A DNA stretch of 64,000 nt from Marisa cornuarietis (Eukaryota; Mollusca; Gastropoda; Architaenioglossa; Ampullariidae): the NCBI GenBank assembly GCA_004794655.1, contig SMMW01000186.1:558001-622000 (forward strand), given 5' to 3'. Each line of letters begins with the position of its first letter. The first letter of the stretch is position 1. A model generated the notes under the pieces. It was given only the letters and a program-made list of their open reading frames with translations. It had not been told where the DNA came from and did no database searches. The translations under genes and the position numbers were made by a program. This document shows, one piece after another, positions 1 to 11,387 of the stretch.

Positions 1-202
1 TCTTAATGCAGTAACTGCCCTGTTGATGTTTGGAACCTGTAGGGGGATTTTAGTGTGAATAACATAAGGTTAGATTTTATATATGTGAGTAAAGTTAATA
101 AATTTGCAAGGCATGAAACTTTTGCTTTAAAGAAAAATTGTCAGGTAATGTGAGACAGTATGTAAACAAAAGTTACAAAATTACTCATCATTTTTCCTGT
201 AG

Positions 203-3200
203 AATCATGTCCTGGTGAAGTTGCCTCATTTGTTGGGCGCAAGGGGGTGTTCATCACAGGCCAAGTACAGCCAGCACTAGAAGGGGTGCAGATCAGTGTC
301 ACTGCAGAGGATGGCTCCATGGAGCCCATTGTCCTGTCAACTGATGCTAGTGGAAAATACAGGTAGCTAGTCATGAAAGAATGGCAGACTTGTTAATCTC
401 AGGAAGTACTAGGTAGTAAGAAGGATGACAGTAATTTTACTCCGACTACTGAGATGCTTGTACCATTAAGCCAGCATTTTCTGTGACATGTCTTCTGATT
501 ATAACCAGTAAGAAAGAAGGGGCCTTTTTAAAGATCCTTTAGTTGTTCATGGTCTCTTGTTTGAACATGATTCTCATTTACCATTGCCTGTCAGTGCACA
601 TGAGCATGCACACACTCTCTTTATCTCACACCCACACACACACTCACACCTTTACACCTCTCTTTAAAAACATTCATTCATTGGTTGCTTGCCTCCATCT
701 GTATGTGGTTGACTCTCTTTCCCATTTGCCACAGGGTGGGACCATTGCACAGTGAAGTCAAGTACCGTGTTGCTGCAGAAAAAACAGGCTATGTTATTAC
801 TAAAGATTCTGAGAAAGGAGATGTGTTTAGAGCTTTCAAATTGGGCGAGATATCTGTTCAGGTCGGCATTTTCTTATCGCAGTCATTTGTAGATGTATGC
901 ATTTCCATGTCATACATTATTAATGCAAATAACAGTTGCCTTTTTGAAAGCTGAAATATCCTTGAAAGATGATCTCACTAATTATATTTTAATAGTTTGA
1001 TATTTGTATTTTGTGCAAAGTACATACATGGGGCACATTTTGTATTTGGTCACAGGTGCTGGACAAAGAGAGGCAGCCCATGCCCAGTGTTCTACTGTCT
1101 TTAAGTGGAGAGCGTCAATATCGCAGTAACAACATCACTGGGGATACTGGATCACTTGTCTTTACTAGTCTTGTAAGCTTGTCTTTCCTCCTCCGTTTGT
1201 CTGAATGTGTAAAAAACTTGATGTGTTTCTCGACTTTCTAAGAACTGTACATCACATTTTCTGCTGTCCACAACCATGACCTGTAGCTACTCATTTAACT
1301 TTTTATAGTTCAGTCAAAGATTTCTGGCCAAAAACCACCTCTGCACACATTTATTTACTCAGCTGTTGACAAGGAACTCTGAACTGTAATGTTAAACAGC
1401 TCTTTCCTCTTTCTAATTACTTCCATTCCTGGGGGATGGGGGGAAGGGGGTTCAATATGGTTTGTTATTGCTGTCTGGAAAACCCTCTCTATATTTCTGG
1501 CACACCAACCTAAACATTTTGGAAAGTCAAGACAGTTGAAAAGTTGCAGTTTTTAATAATTTTCCTGTGCTTCTATTCAGTAGTACATATTTTATGTTGT
1601 TAATTCATTAATATTTAATATACTTCATACTGTCAAATTATTAACCTATATTTCATGCAAAATATTAATTGGTCCATGTTTCATGAATTCATTCAACATT
1701 TCATACTTACAAAGTTTTGACACTACTGCATCTGTATGTTTGTGCAGAGCCCTGGTCAGTACTTTCTGCGACCAATGATGAAAGAGTACAGATTTGAACC
1801 TGCCTCCCAGACTATTGAAGTAAAGGAGGGCACAACGATGAACATAACAATCTCGGGTGTTCGAACTGCTTATAGGTAATAGTCAAAATTGTCCTTATTA
1901 ATGAAAATATATTCAGTCTTAGGAAGCTGTGCACAAAGCAGTCTATAAGCAGTCAATTTAACTGATAAAGAATAGCAGACAACATGCAGCTTGTGTTTAA
2001 TCCCAACTCCTGTTTCTAGCTGTTTCGGGAGAGTGACATCCCTGAATGGAGAACCAGAGCCTGGAGTGATAGTTGAAGCTTTAGGGGAGGGCATTGGCTG
2101 CGATGCCTTCCAGGAAGAGTCCAAGACAGAACAGGATGGATCCTACAGGATCCGAGGGCTGGAGGTGAAAAGACATTATTTATCTATCACTCTTGCCTCT
2201 TGCATTTTCTACCACATCTGTCTTCTTGGTCCTGACTATGATTACTGCACCTACTGCCACTCCTCTCATCATCCTTGTTGAGATCGTAATTATTATTGTC
2301 ATCATCATCATCATCTGTGGTGTTAACTCTTACCTTACAGTTCCACCTGCGAATGCAAACATCGTCATAGTTATAGCTAAATTGCATCAACACATCCATA
2401 TTGAATGAGTGAAGTCATCAAAGTCACTTCAGGTAGAGTATGCTTTAGGTAATGTCTTTTGTAATTTAAAAAAATGTTTCTTTTGTTCAGCCTAAGTGCC
2501 AGTATGATGTACATCTCAAGACAGGCCAAGTCAACACACACATTGAGCGTTCTATCCCCAAGTCCAGGATACTTCAGGTATGAGAAAATACAGCATCAGG
2601 ACAGTTATGTATCAGCTGCATGCTTCATGAAGTCTTTTGAGGAAGATGGGGAGAGATGCAATTATTGTGCTCACTGGTGGCAAATAATTTTGGCAATGTT
2701 CTGGTTAATGTTAACAAGTGATACAAGTTTCCTCAAGAAAAAAAAAGACCATTATGGTGTAGTTTGATCTTTAATAACTCAAAGAAGATATTATTAGTTT
2801 ATTGTAAAACAGTTTCATTTTTTGCAGGTTGATGACAAAGATTTCATGGATGTAAACATCATTGCTTTCCGACGTATGAACCAAATGGATGTCAGTGGTT
2901 ATGTCAAAGCGGATCAGTCTCATGTGGGCTCCATAAAGGTAGGAAATCATGACATTGACAGCACACTCCAGGCACTTAGTTATCTTTCTTAATTAATGCA
3001 ATAACTGTTTCTTTGGTCCTGTGTTGTAATTCCATCAAAAGTGTGTCGTGTAAAGCACTCTTCTCAGATAGTCATGCTTTCAGAAATGAGTTTAAAATTT
3101 GTTCTTGGGTGATAAATTTCTTTCTCTATTGGCAAAGATAAATTGTTTTAATTGAAGCTGAACCATAATATTGTATAAACCTAAAGGATATCCAGATCTT

Positions 3201-4903
3201 TTTAGCTTGGTAAAAAAAAATTTTTGTAGGTGCGATTGTACCGAGAAGAATCACCTGACTTCCCTCTTCACTCCATCTCACTGACTCAGTCACCATTCTT
3301 CTACTTCCCAACTCTGCAGATGGATAACACAGTAGGTGCACAGGTTGAACTCATATGTAGGACCACTGGCCTTGTATGAGCACTTGATGAGTGTGCTTTT
3401 TTTTTTTTAAGTACGAAGTCACTAAATAAGTTGTGTTTTTGTAGATTTCAGCATATTGGACGTTTGGCAGTAGATATACACAACATTTGCATTAACATTA
3501 AAGACCACTTTGAGCAATTTTCACGAAGAGCACTAGCCTGAAAGACTCACAGATGACGTAATCTTTGCATTAATTGATTGTATGGCTAGAGAAGGTGTCT
3601 CCTTTTGTACAAAGCAGCTTCAGAACAGAGTCTAAATGCATGTGAGGGGAGATAATAGACGATTTATGTTGTACCTTTGCAGGACAGTATGAACCATGTA
3701 ACTGAACAAAGCGATACATGTAAGTTATATTGTAACTAATAGATTTTTACAGAAATGAGGACATGATCATCACGATAACTGTGAAATGGATCTTTGCAGA
3801 AATATGTGCTTCGTATGGAGAGCTCTCTGTCCAAGTCACAGTATGAGTATTCAGAGCAGGAAATGTCCTTCACAGCCAATGTGTCGTATAGACATTACAG
3901 GCTTCTCTTTGAACCCAAGGTAAATAACTTCTTGAGAGGTTAGAGAGTGTGTGTGTGTGTGTGATGTGTCTGTTATGATCATTCAAAGCTGTTTACATAT
4001 GATAATAAGGGAGGTTTTATGGTGCGGTACCCCAGCCAAAACCAGTTCACCACCTTTTTTTCAAACACAACAAAAAAAAATGCAGATGGCTAATCCCCTC
4101 CGGCATGTGAAATTGTGTGCTTCCTCTGCTGTTCTCAGGATTGTTTTGTGGTATCTGTATATCACTTTCTTGCCTGTACCCTCATAATCTTAGGAATAGT
4201 CAAGGTATGGTAATCTTTGGAATGGCAAAGTGGGAGGGATGCATAAATGTGCATTGTGCTAAAATTGATTGTTTACTGAACCATGTCACCCTCATTTTTA
4301 CTCATCATTGCTTTACTTCATTTCTGCATGCATTTTCCTCACTTCATTGACTAACATCTGCTGGGGATTGAACTGTGCTGTGTTCCACATCCATATCCAT
4401 ATGTCTTTTGCCACAACAGAGGAAGCTGACAGAGCAAGAACTGAACCCCGGCTCCTTTCTGATCTTGCCTGTGGTGGGCCTGATCATGCTGCTGGCATAC
4501 AACTACCAGACAGTAAGTCAACCATCTTGTACTGTGCATCATTAGTTGTGCATAACATGTTTTTCATCTCATTGTGAGCTGGTTCATCAACAGTGTTGTT
4601 CACAGAGATTTTTTTTTCTTAATTGAGAGTGTTAGGCAGAAATAGTAATTATTTATTAACATTTATTTATCCAGGCAGATGTATTCTGATTTTCAGAATG
4701 TTGCATGGTGTTCTTTCTGTTCTGATGATTTTTATTTTTCTCAGGTGTTGCCTTTCTTGTCACGGGTGGCTTGTCAGCTGCAAATTCTGGCACAGCAGCA
4801 ACACCAGCAGAGACAGCAGACGAATGCAGATTCTTACCAGGAACTGACAACGGCTGACTCATCGCCCACCAAGAAAAAAATCAAACCCAGGAAAGCTCAG
4901 TGA
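203..4903 (+). CDS. NOMO: NOMO (nodal modulator), C-terminal part, 11 exons, 5' end outside window
   Basis: Coding exons read as 203-362, 735-861, 1056-1172, 1748-1875, 2020-2164, 2491-2577, 2828-2938, 3230-3331, 3800-3919, 4420-4512 and 4745-4903. Each is bounded by AG/GT and phases agree throughout, giving about 449 residues to the TGA at 4901. The protein is a chain of beta-sandwich (prealbumin/carboxypeptidase-regulatory-like) repeats, with phrases such as DKERQPMPSVLLSLSG and GRVTSLNGEPEPGVIVEA. One hydrophobic helix follows near the C-terminus (PVVGLIMLLAYNY, exon at 4420), then a short Gln-rich cytosolic tail ending in a basic stretch (KKKIKPRKAQ). In the known family, NOMO is a type I ER membrane protein that partners nicalin and TMEM147 at the translocon during multipass membrane-protein insertion. 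The N-terminal half and signal peptide lie left of the window. Identification rests on sequence recognition and the C-terminal layout; confidence is high. Confidence 0.94.
1295..1395. mobile_element. Short TTAA-bounded inverted-repeat element (MITE) in NOMO intron
   Basis: The segment begins TTAACTTTTTATAGTTCAG and its other end, reverse complemented, begins TTAACATTACAGTTCAG, so it is about 100 bases with imperfect terminal inverted repeats and TTAA at both edges. A related copy sits at 28500-28589. TTAA borders are the hallmark of piggyBac-type transposition; no transposase is present, so it would be non-autonomous. Family assignment is inference from the ends only. Confidence 0.55.
2323..2440 (+). 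repeat. Interspersed repeat fragment shared with 61142
   Basis: The stretch starting TTAACTCTTACCTTACAG and continuing through CACCTGCGAATGCAAAC matches, with scattered substitutions, the segment starting at 61142 (TTAACTCTTCCTATACAG, then CACCTGCGAATGTGAAC). The shared region is roughly 100 bases. Both copies open with TTAA, but no matching right-hand terminus was found, so this may be one end of a larger element. Confidence 0.5.
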
Positions 4904-6560
4904 TGTGAATGATGGCACTTAAATTTGTTTTTGAAGGTGCGTGAGATGTTTATTTGTTTTTTGAATATGTGCAGAAGTGAGGTTGGAACAAAAAGGGCAA
5001 GAATTTGTGAAAGGACTATATTGTGTAGGTGGCAAAGTGTGAAGTGTGTCATGTTTACACATTTGAATGCTTTTTTCTGAACGGTTTGTTGTGAAAGTGG
5101 CTGGCTACAGACATTGATCTTACAGTTCATACCTCTTTCACTGCTCTTTTCCGTTGATTTGTAAATTAGAGCGTTTAACAGTTTGTGTAACTGTGGCAGA
5201 GATGACCAGCATTTCTTGGTATGCTTGATATGCTTTGGGCGAGACTGACAGTACAAGTGAGCATTGAACATGTTGCCATATCACTGCCGGTTGAAAAGTC
5301 ATATGCAAGTCATTAAATGCTGTTGTCCTTGAAAAGCATAAGAGAAATTTGAAAAGAAAAGAGTTTATTTATTAAAAAAAAAAGGTTTGTTGTCAGCAAG
5401 TTTTCATGTCAGTTGCTGAAATATAGTGGAAGAAAGAAATGTTGTGTCTGTGAAGTGGAAAATGAAATGATTTCTTTTGTGTACCATGTTCTCCAGACTT
5501 TTTATTAAATTGTCTTCTTCATGAAAACCCTTTCTGTGCATGAGTAAGGAAAGATACTTTCTTGTATCTGCTATTTCTTCATTCCACACGGATCTTGAGT
5601 TTATATGCCTGTGCAACCAACCATGTACTCCTTTCATTTCATGGTCTGTCAAATTTATACAGAGGAAATGAAATTTGTCAGAAAATAATATTTAGAGTTA
5701 TATCATTTCCACTTATACTAAAGGTGATAAATACTTTAGTATGAAGTATCTTTACACCTAAGTATAAAAAACACCAGCTTATATTGATTTAGTTTCTTTC
5801 TTGAATGGTGGAATATTTTTCATTTTAGATTTTACAAGGATTTTGTTTCATCCTTCAGCTTAGATGTTATCAAAGAAATTTAAGGAATTCCTACCTTTCT
5901 TACACTTTCTTACATTAAACAGAAGTGTTATTGAATCTAATAAATTGATTTTAAAAAACAAGTTGTTTCATTGTTATTTCCTTCTACTCATAGACTGCAC
6001 AATTTTTCCATTAATTTGCCTGATAAACAGCTTCCACTCTCTCTCTCTCTTTCAAGATACAGACCTTCAAATACTGACATGCTATGGCCACAAAGAGGTA
6101 AAAATATTAGGAATGTAAGTGGATATGGTAAAGGCAACAACCAATGACATAACTAGGACTAACATTAATATGTTAATTAGACATCCCTGATATCACAAGT
6201 TTAACCTCTTTCTGTGCATAGGCAGGGGTATTTGTGTATCTCTAACATATGGTCACTGGCTTTTTAGATATGGTGCAGCAAAGCAGTTGAACTCCCCTTT
6301 CATATCCACCACTTACCCACCAATATCTTTGAAATATACATTAAAAACATCATATCCATGAACTCTACTAATAAACACAGTCCATTGCTAACCTGTTCTC
6401 TCACTTCTCCATTTTTTTATTAATCTGTCCTACCAATATCCTTTTGTTAATTACTTTTTAGCTAACTCTCCGTCATTACTATCTGTTACCTCTGTATCTT
6501 GCTGTCTTTTGTACTTCATCCTCATTTTGCCCTTCTTTCTGTTCCTTCGTGTAATACAAG
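4904..6560. other. 3' flank of NOMO, untranslated/intergenic
   Basis: There is no coding signal beyond chance ORFs. The first several hundred bases are presumably the NOMO 3' untranslated region. An AATAAA lies near 5939, but which poly(A) signal is used cannot be told from sequence. A repeat segment near 6128-6250 recurs at about 7222-7370. Confidence 0.5.
6128..6250 (+). repeat. Diverged direct repeat, copy 1 (partner near 7222-7370)
   Basis: Both stretches contain CAACCAATGA followed by ACTAGGAC, then ATATG(T/C)TAATTA, then a TTTAA/TTAAACC motif before a TTTNTGTG(C/T)ATA-like run. They look like two old copies of one interspersed repeat about 1.1 kb apart. No ends or target duplications could be defined. 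Confidence 0.4.
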
Positions 6561-6805
6561 GTGGGCTGGTGGTGCAATGGTTAGCACCTGTCACTAATAC
6601 AGTGAAGGTAGAAATTAGAGAAGTGGTTTACTGTCCAAAAATCTCCTTTAGCCACTTTTTAAATGTTCCATAAAAGATCAGGTACCTATCACTGCTGGAG
6701 GAAGGGGGGCAGATGGTGCTTTTTTAATTACCATCCCTACTGAGCTTTGAGCTCATGGCCTTCTCACCCAAGAACTTGAATACCCTAACTACAGGGCCTC
6801 ACCTT
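6561..6805 (+). mobile_element. tRNA-derived SINE-like repeat, diverged copy
   Basis: The head (GTGGGCTGGTGGTGCAATGG, then TTAGCACCTGTCACTAATAC) matches the heads of the repeats at 10717, 27336 and, reversed, 55853. The part after about 6610 differs from those copies and resembles a second SINE type, so the copy is chimeric or belongs to a subfamily. The polymerase III A-box-like segment lies in the conserved head. Confidence 0.55.
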
Positions 6806-9295
6806 GTCAGCTTATCTTCGATTCAGCTTTCATTTGATGACATCTATTGCTGTGGAAGATTTGGTTATGCACACAACTCTTCATTGAGATATTGATACCA
6901 TGTTCTGACTCAGGTGTGAGCACTGTTAAAATGAGATCAGTATTACTAAAACTTCATTTACATGACCCTAGCTTATAGGTTGCATCAAGTTACATGTGGC
7001 GTGACTACAGATAGTCTGAGAACTTTATGTATGATTGCCTTAAAGGTCTTTAGGATTGCTCAATTTTTTTCCCCTTGGCTTGGTTGAAAAATAGCATTTC
7101 CCCAAATCTGGGCTGATAATAAATATATTGCGCGTTCGTGTGCACTCTCACACATTTCTCAAGAAGCAGTCATACAAGCACCCCAACGCACAGAAGGAAG
7201 CTGCAAACTAGTAAATATGTTTACATGGGCAAGGTATAACAACCAATGATAGAACTAGGACCATCGCAAATATGCTAATTAAACATATTCCTGGACATTT
7301 GTGATTCACATCTTAAACCCTTTTATGTGTAATAGGATGTTCGTAGATTTGTATCTTGGAAACACAAGAGGAAGTATTCACTCAGACTTGATGTGTGTTT
7401 CTGAGTTCAGTCTTGCATCCTTGTGCACCTTTAGATAAGCCTTTGAAGCATGAAACCAGCTTGACTGGGCCCCCATGCGAATCACACACCTTATGATGTG
7501 CTGCAATCTAAATACACACCTGACGCACCGTGACGTCAAGGATAGGTGGGCCGTGAGAGATCGAGCTGTTTGGCAGGTGGCTAGATCCTGATCTCATAAA
7601 TTCACTGACAAGCTCAGGGCGTTGATCCATGTTAAAGCTTCAAATGATTTTTTTTTGGAAGACTTTTTTATATTTTATGTGCATATTATTACGGGCACAA
7701 TTGTAGTATTTGACAGATACAATCGACGATACGATTGCATCCCAGTCTCATGGCTTTTTTTTTTTTTTTTTTTAAGCAAGGACGTTTATGTTGACAGGCT
7801 GATATTTTGAGGAGGAAACATGCTGTCCAGTGGGAAGTGGAGGAAAATGTTTCGCTCTGTTGAGTATTTCCTCGTTTCTGTGCCCCCGCTGTTATAGGAG
7901 AACTTATAACTGCTGTCGTTTGATCACGAACCTACATACAGTTGTACAGAACTGTGCTGGTTGGACGTCAAGTTTGTGAATCTTTGCTTGGTAACTGAAA
8001 TCTTTGGTTATGTTTTCATCCCTTCATTGTCCTATTTCTCTCACACTCACACATGCTCATTTTACTCCTGTCTTTCTCTCGTTTATTGTTATTCATCTCT
8101 CTCTCTCTCTCTTATGACCGCTCTGTCTCGCATTCACATTTTAATTTTTCTTTCATTTCTAACCCATCTCTATCTTTCTCAGATTGGTAATATTTGTTTT
8201 TTGTTTGTTTTGCTGGGCAGTGGCCTCGAACTTGTGTGTGTATGTGTGTGTGTAAGTGGGTGGATAGATGAGTGTGGGTAGGTGGCGGATGTGGTTTTTG
8301 TGGGGATGAAATTGGGGGCTAACAGACGAAAGCAAATCCTGGCCCGAACCTGCGTTCCACCACACATCCTTCTCTGCCCAACCAAGTTCAAAATCAAGAG
8401 AAGGCGGTGGGTGAGGGGCTACCTTCTCACCAATGAACAGCAGTCGGCTCAGATGGAATGAGGTCATGAGTCACCGTGTTCGGAAAATGAACCACTCATC
8501 AGTGTGACCTCACACAGTCAAAATACACGCAGAACGACCAACACGATAGCCAAGACAATGACAAGCGCGGCAACGATCATCAATGTTGATGACAGGAGTT
8601 CGCCTGACGCACTCTAACAGTGAGAGGAAGAGCTGACCACCAGTACATCTGTCGACGACATTAACATATAGGATCGTAGCCAGATCGTCAGTCAGTCAAG
8701 ACTGTTTATTAAATCACCTATCGTGCAATACTTATGGTCTAATTAGCAAGCTTAATTACCGATACAGACTGGTTCAGGTAGGTTCAAAGTTTTGACTTCG
8801 TTGCTTTGACAGAAACTGATACAGATTTAGACAATGATCTGTTAGGAGCATTTAATGCTGCTTTCTTGAAGTTTTCAAGCCCTGCTACCTAGCTGTCTTA
8901 CTCTGGCCGCCGATGTGTCTTGGTCCTAGTGCGTACTTGTTTAGAGAAATTTATTGAAAGAATTATTATTATTATTATTATTATTCCTTGTTACTCCTCG
9001 AGGAGGATAGGGCCGCAACATATTGAAAGATAGGTGACAATTAATACGGCTGCTGCAGAAGATCTCACTGGAAGGTAAGACTGTGGTGTTCATTACTACT
9101 CATATATATATATATACCTCCACAAGAGCACCCTTACATGTTTCTATTGCATCTCGCTATTTGGGGACTTAGAAGGTTCGTAGAAGGTGATCGGATAGTT
9201 TTTTTTTGTCAAGTCATGGCAACATGCAGTGTGATAGACTACTTTCTGAATTCAAGCGAGGCACTTGAAAGATCATGATAGCGCGATCATGTGCG

Positions 9296-9341
<46 letters not shown>

Positions 9342-9544
9342 AGTGAATCTCTCCACATTCTTCTTAAAGCCTCTTGGAGAACGGAACAAGTAAGTGACTA
9401 TATATACAGCAAATTCGTGGAATTTTGAAGTTTGTACGAGAAACTAATAAAAGATATGTCACAGCTCGCTTATATCGGCTATAAAGCTATTTTCAGTAAC
9501 ATGAAGAAAGAAATTCTAGATCTAGCATAGTTTTTTTTTCTCTT
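6806..9544. other. Intergenic, no gene recognised
   Basis: Only short chance ORFs are present. The interval holds a poly(T) run near 7757, a CT-rich stretch near 8095-8110, a GT run near 8234-8252, an ATT microsatellite at 8962-8985 and the start of a second one at 9296-9337. The second copy of the diverged direct repeat is near 7222-7370. Nothing resembles a conserved exon. Confidence 0.5.
9296..9338. repeat. (ATT)n microsatellite
   Basis: About 14 uninterrupted ATT units. A shorter ATT tract is at 8962-8985, followed by a CTCGAGGAGGATAGGGCCGC motif; such trinucleotide tails are common at 3' ends of LINE copies, so both may mark old insertions. Confidence 0.85.
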
Positions 9545-10205
9545 TTAACCCTGCTCTTGTACCATGAAAAGGCTACGTTGATAGCATCATGTTTGACCCC
9601 ACAGTAAAAAAAAAAGTACTGTATTGCGAGAATAAAATCTTTTTATTTCGATTCTTTAAACATAATATTATACTAAACTGTATTATAAAATCAGAAAATA
9701 TTGCACAACGCTGCATGAGTGAGCTTCTGATTATTGCACATCACTGTTGGCCTAACTGCTGGCGTGGGTTGCACAACCATTTTGGTAGGCTCTTCGCACA
9801 CAGACTTATTGTGCTCATCACAGGAATGAACTTAGTTTTGTTGTCCTTCAGAAACTTTTGTTGTTTGTCTTTCTTCGTTGTTAGAAGTTTTTGCAGATTT
9901 TCAGTGAAAATAGCAAACGCAAACCTTGAAATAAGATTTTAAAAACTACACTACACTGTAGGAACTATGGGGGTGTATTTGACCCCAAGCGGAAATAAAA
10001 CATAAATAAATAATCATAAATAACCCTGGAACTAGCGAACGTGTGTCACATACTTTGTAAAGCCTTACCAACCCCCCTTTCCCCAAAGAAAACAAAAACA
10101 AAAATAACGTGAAAGCTGAGGTCACTAATCATGATAAATTTAAAAAAGGGAGCGGTCAAAGAAGGCTGGGTTCACAGGGACCTCATGGTGCCACAGCAGG
10201 GTTAA
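9545..10205. mobile_element. TTAA-bounded inverted-repeat transposon remnant, about 660 bp
   Basis: The left end reads TTAACCCTGCTCTTGTACCA and the right end, reverse complemented, reads TTAACCCTGCTGTGGCACCA, so more than 20 terminal bases match with few differences. Each end carries TTAA. This is the expected signature of a piggyBac-superfamily element. No transposase ORF is seen inside (the longest chance ORF is under 120 codons), so it is a non-autonomous or internally deleted copy. The phrase TTTGACCCCA occurs near both sides of the interior (about 9591 and 9970). Confidence 0.75.
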
Positions 10206-10519
10206 TGTCTCAGGGTATGCGGCAAGATCAGCGCCAGTCTGCATTTAGACTCTGTCAACACAATTAGGTGTGTTTCAATATAATCAGGTGTGTTTCAATA
10301 TATTCAAGTGTGAAGATTTTCGTGGCTTACTCTCAGGGTGAGTGTCCGATGCTGTATTACTTTTCCTTAGTTTTCTTCCTCCGAGTGACTGTAACTCACT
10401 GTCTACTGAGCTGAGAAATGCACCTAAGCTCAGTAATATCAAATCTTAGCTCAAAACTTATTTCTTATGTTTGACTTTTCCCCAGGAGATCCCCTATTTG
10501 CTTGTTGTGTAGTGTACAG

Positions 10520-10520
<1 letters not shown>

Positions 10521-10607
<87 letters not shown>
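10521..10607. repeat. (TG)n microsatellite, about 43 units
   Basis: A perfect alternating TG tract of about 87 bases, the longest simple repeat in the window. It lies just upstream of the SINE copy at 10717. Confidence 0.97.
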
Positions 10608-10612
<5 letters not shown>

Positions 10613-10716
10613 TATTATAAAGTACGTTGAACCTTAATTGTAACTGCGCTCTCAAGAGTGCTTTATTATTATTATTTTTTTTTTTAAATGCTTCATTCTT
10701 CTTTCTCTTTATGGTT

Positions 10717-10884
10717 GGGCGGTCCGGTGGTGCAACCGTTACTGTCACCAATACAATGAGGTTTGGCTGTCCTGGGTTCATATCTCGCTGTTCTTTCTCT
10801 GCATGTGGCTTCTATTTACAGGGCTGACTGCCTCGCCGTGATATAGCCTTGGTTGCTGGCTCGGCGTAAAACACCACTTCCCCC
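10717..10884 (+). mobile_element. tRNA-derived SINE, fuller copy
   Basis: The head GGGCGGTCCGGTGGTGCAAC is followed by a polymerase III B-box-like segment (GGGTTCATATCTC, near 10774) and a tail ending GGCTCGGCGTAAAACACCA. It aligns along nearly its whole length with 27336-27510 and with the reverse complement of 55678-55853. Head, B-box and shared body support one tRNA-derived SINE family; the parent tRNA was not identified. Confidence 0.75.
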
Positions 10885-11387
10885 ACCCCACCCCCATGGT
10901 TACTTAGGTTGTCCAGGCAATATACTGTATAGCAGGAATGCGATAAATTGTCTTCTTGTATAAAATAACTAGCGAAATAAATTAACCAAAGTAGTATTTG
11001 AAACGTTTATTGTAAAATAACAACTACTACAGTATTTACCAAGAGAGCAAGATATTTCTCGTTAGCGTTAGATTAACATTTTTAACAGGGGGGGGGGGAG
11101 AATGATAGATTTATAGAACAGTAGTAAATGAGATTTTTTTTACGATAGCGGATGGTCGGCTAGTGTTGTGCTATAGCAAACACGTAACATAATGTCAGAG
11201 TTCACAAAGTCTTGGAAATGCCTTGTAGTTTTTGTCATCACCTTTTCCAAATCTTGGTCCAATATTGGCTATTGCTGGATTGAGGTCTCAGCACATGGAA
11301 AAGGTCAACAATAGGTGAAATGTCTTGACATCGTCGGGGTCGCCGAAGTAACGTGCACTTTCGCTGTCAGACTCCCGGTGGCCAGCC
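10885..11387. promoter_or_regulatory. Upstream region of the sulfotransferase gene
   Basis: About 500 bases before the sulfotransferase start contain a run of G near 11091 and no coding signal. The promoter and 5' untranslated region should lie here or further left. No TATA box or other element could be assigned with confidence. Confidence 0.3.

Noticed and set aside
9296..9338. Spaced-repeat array such as CRISPR
   Set aside because: This and the other periodic tracts are simple microsatellites in an animal genome; no repeat-spacer pattern exists in the window.
9589..9942. 117-codon ORF inside the TTAA element
   Set aside because: No transposase motif is visible, and the composition matches the surrounding AT-rich DNA.
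10494..10781. ORF encoding a long Thr-His repeat
   Set aside because: It is the translation of the TG microsatellite on the minus strand, with no other coding sign.
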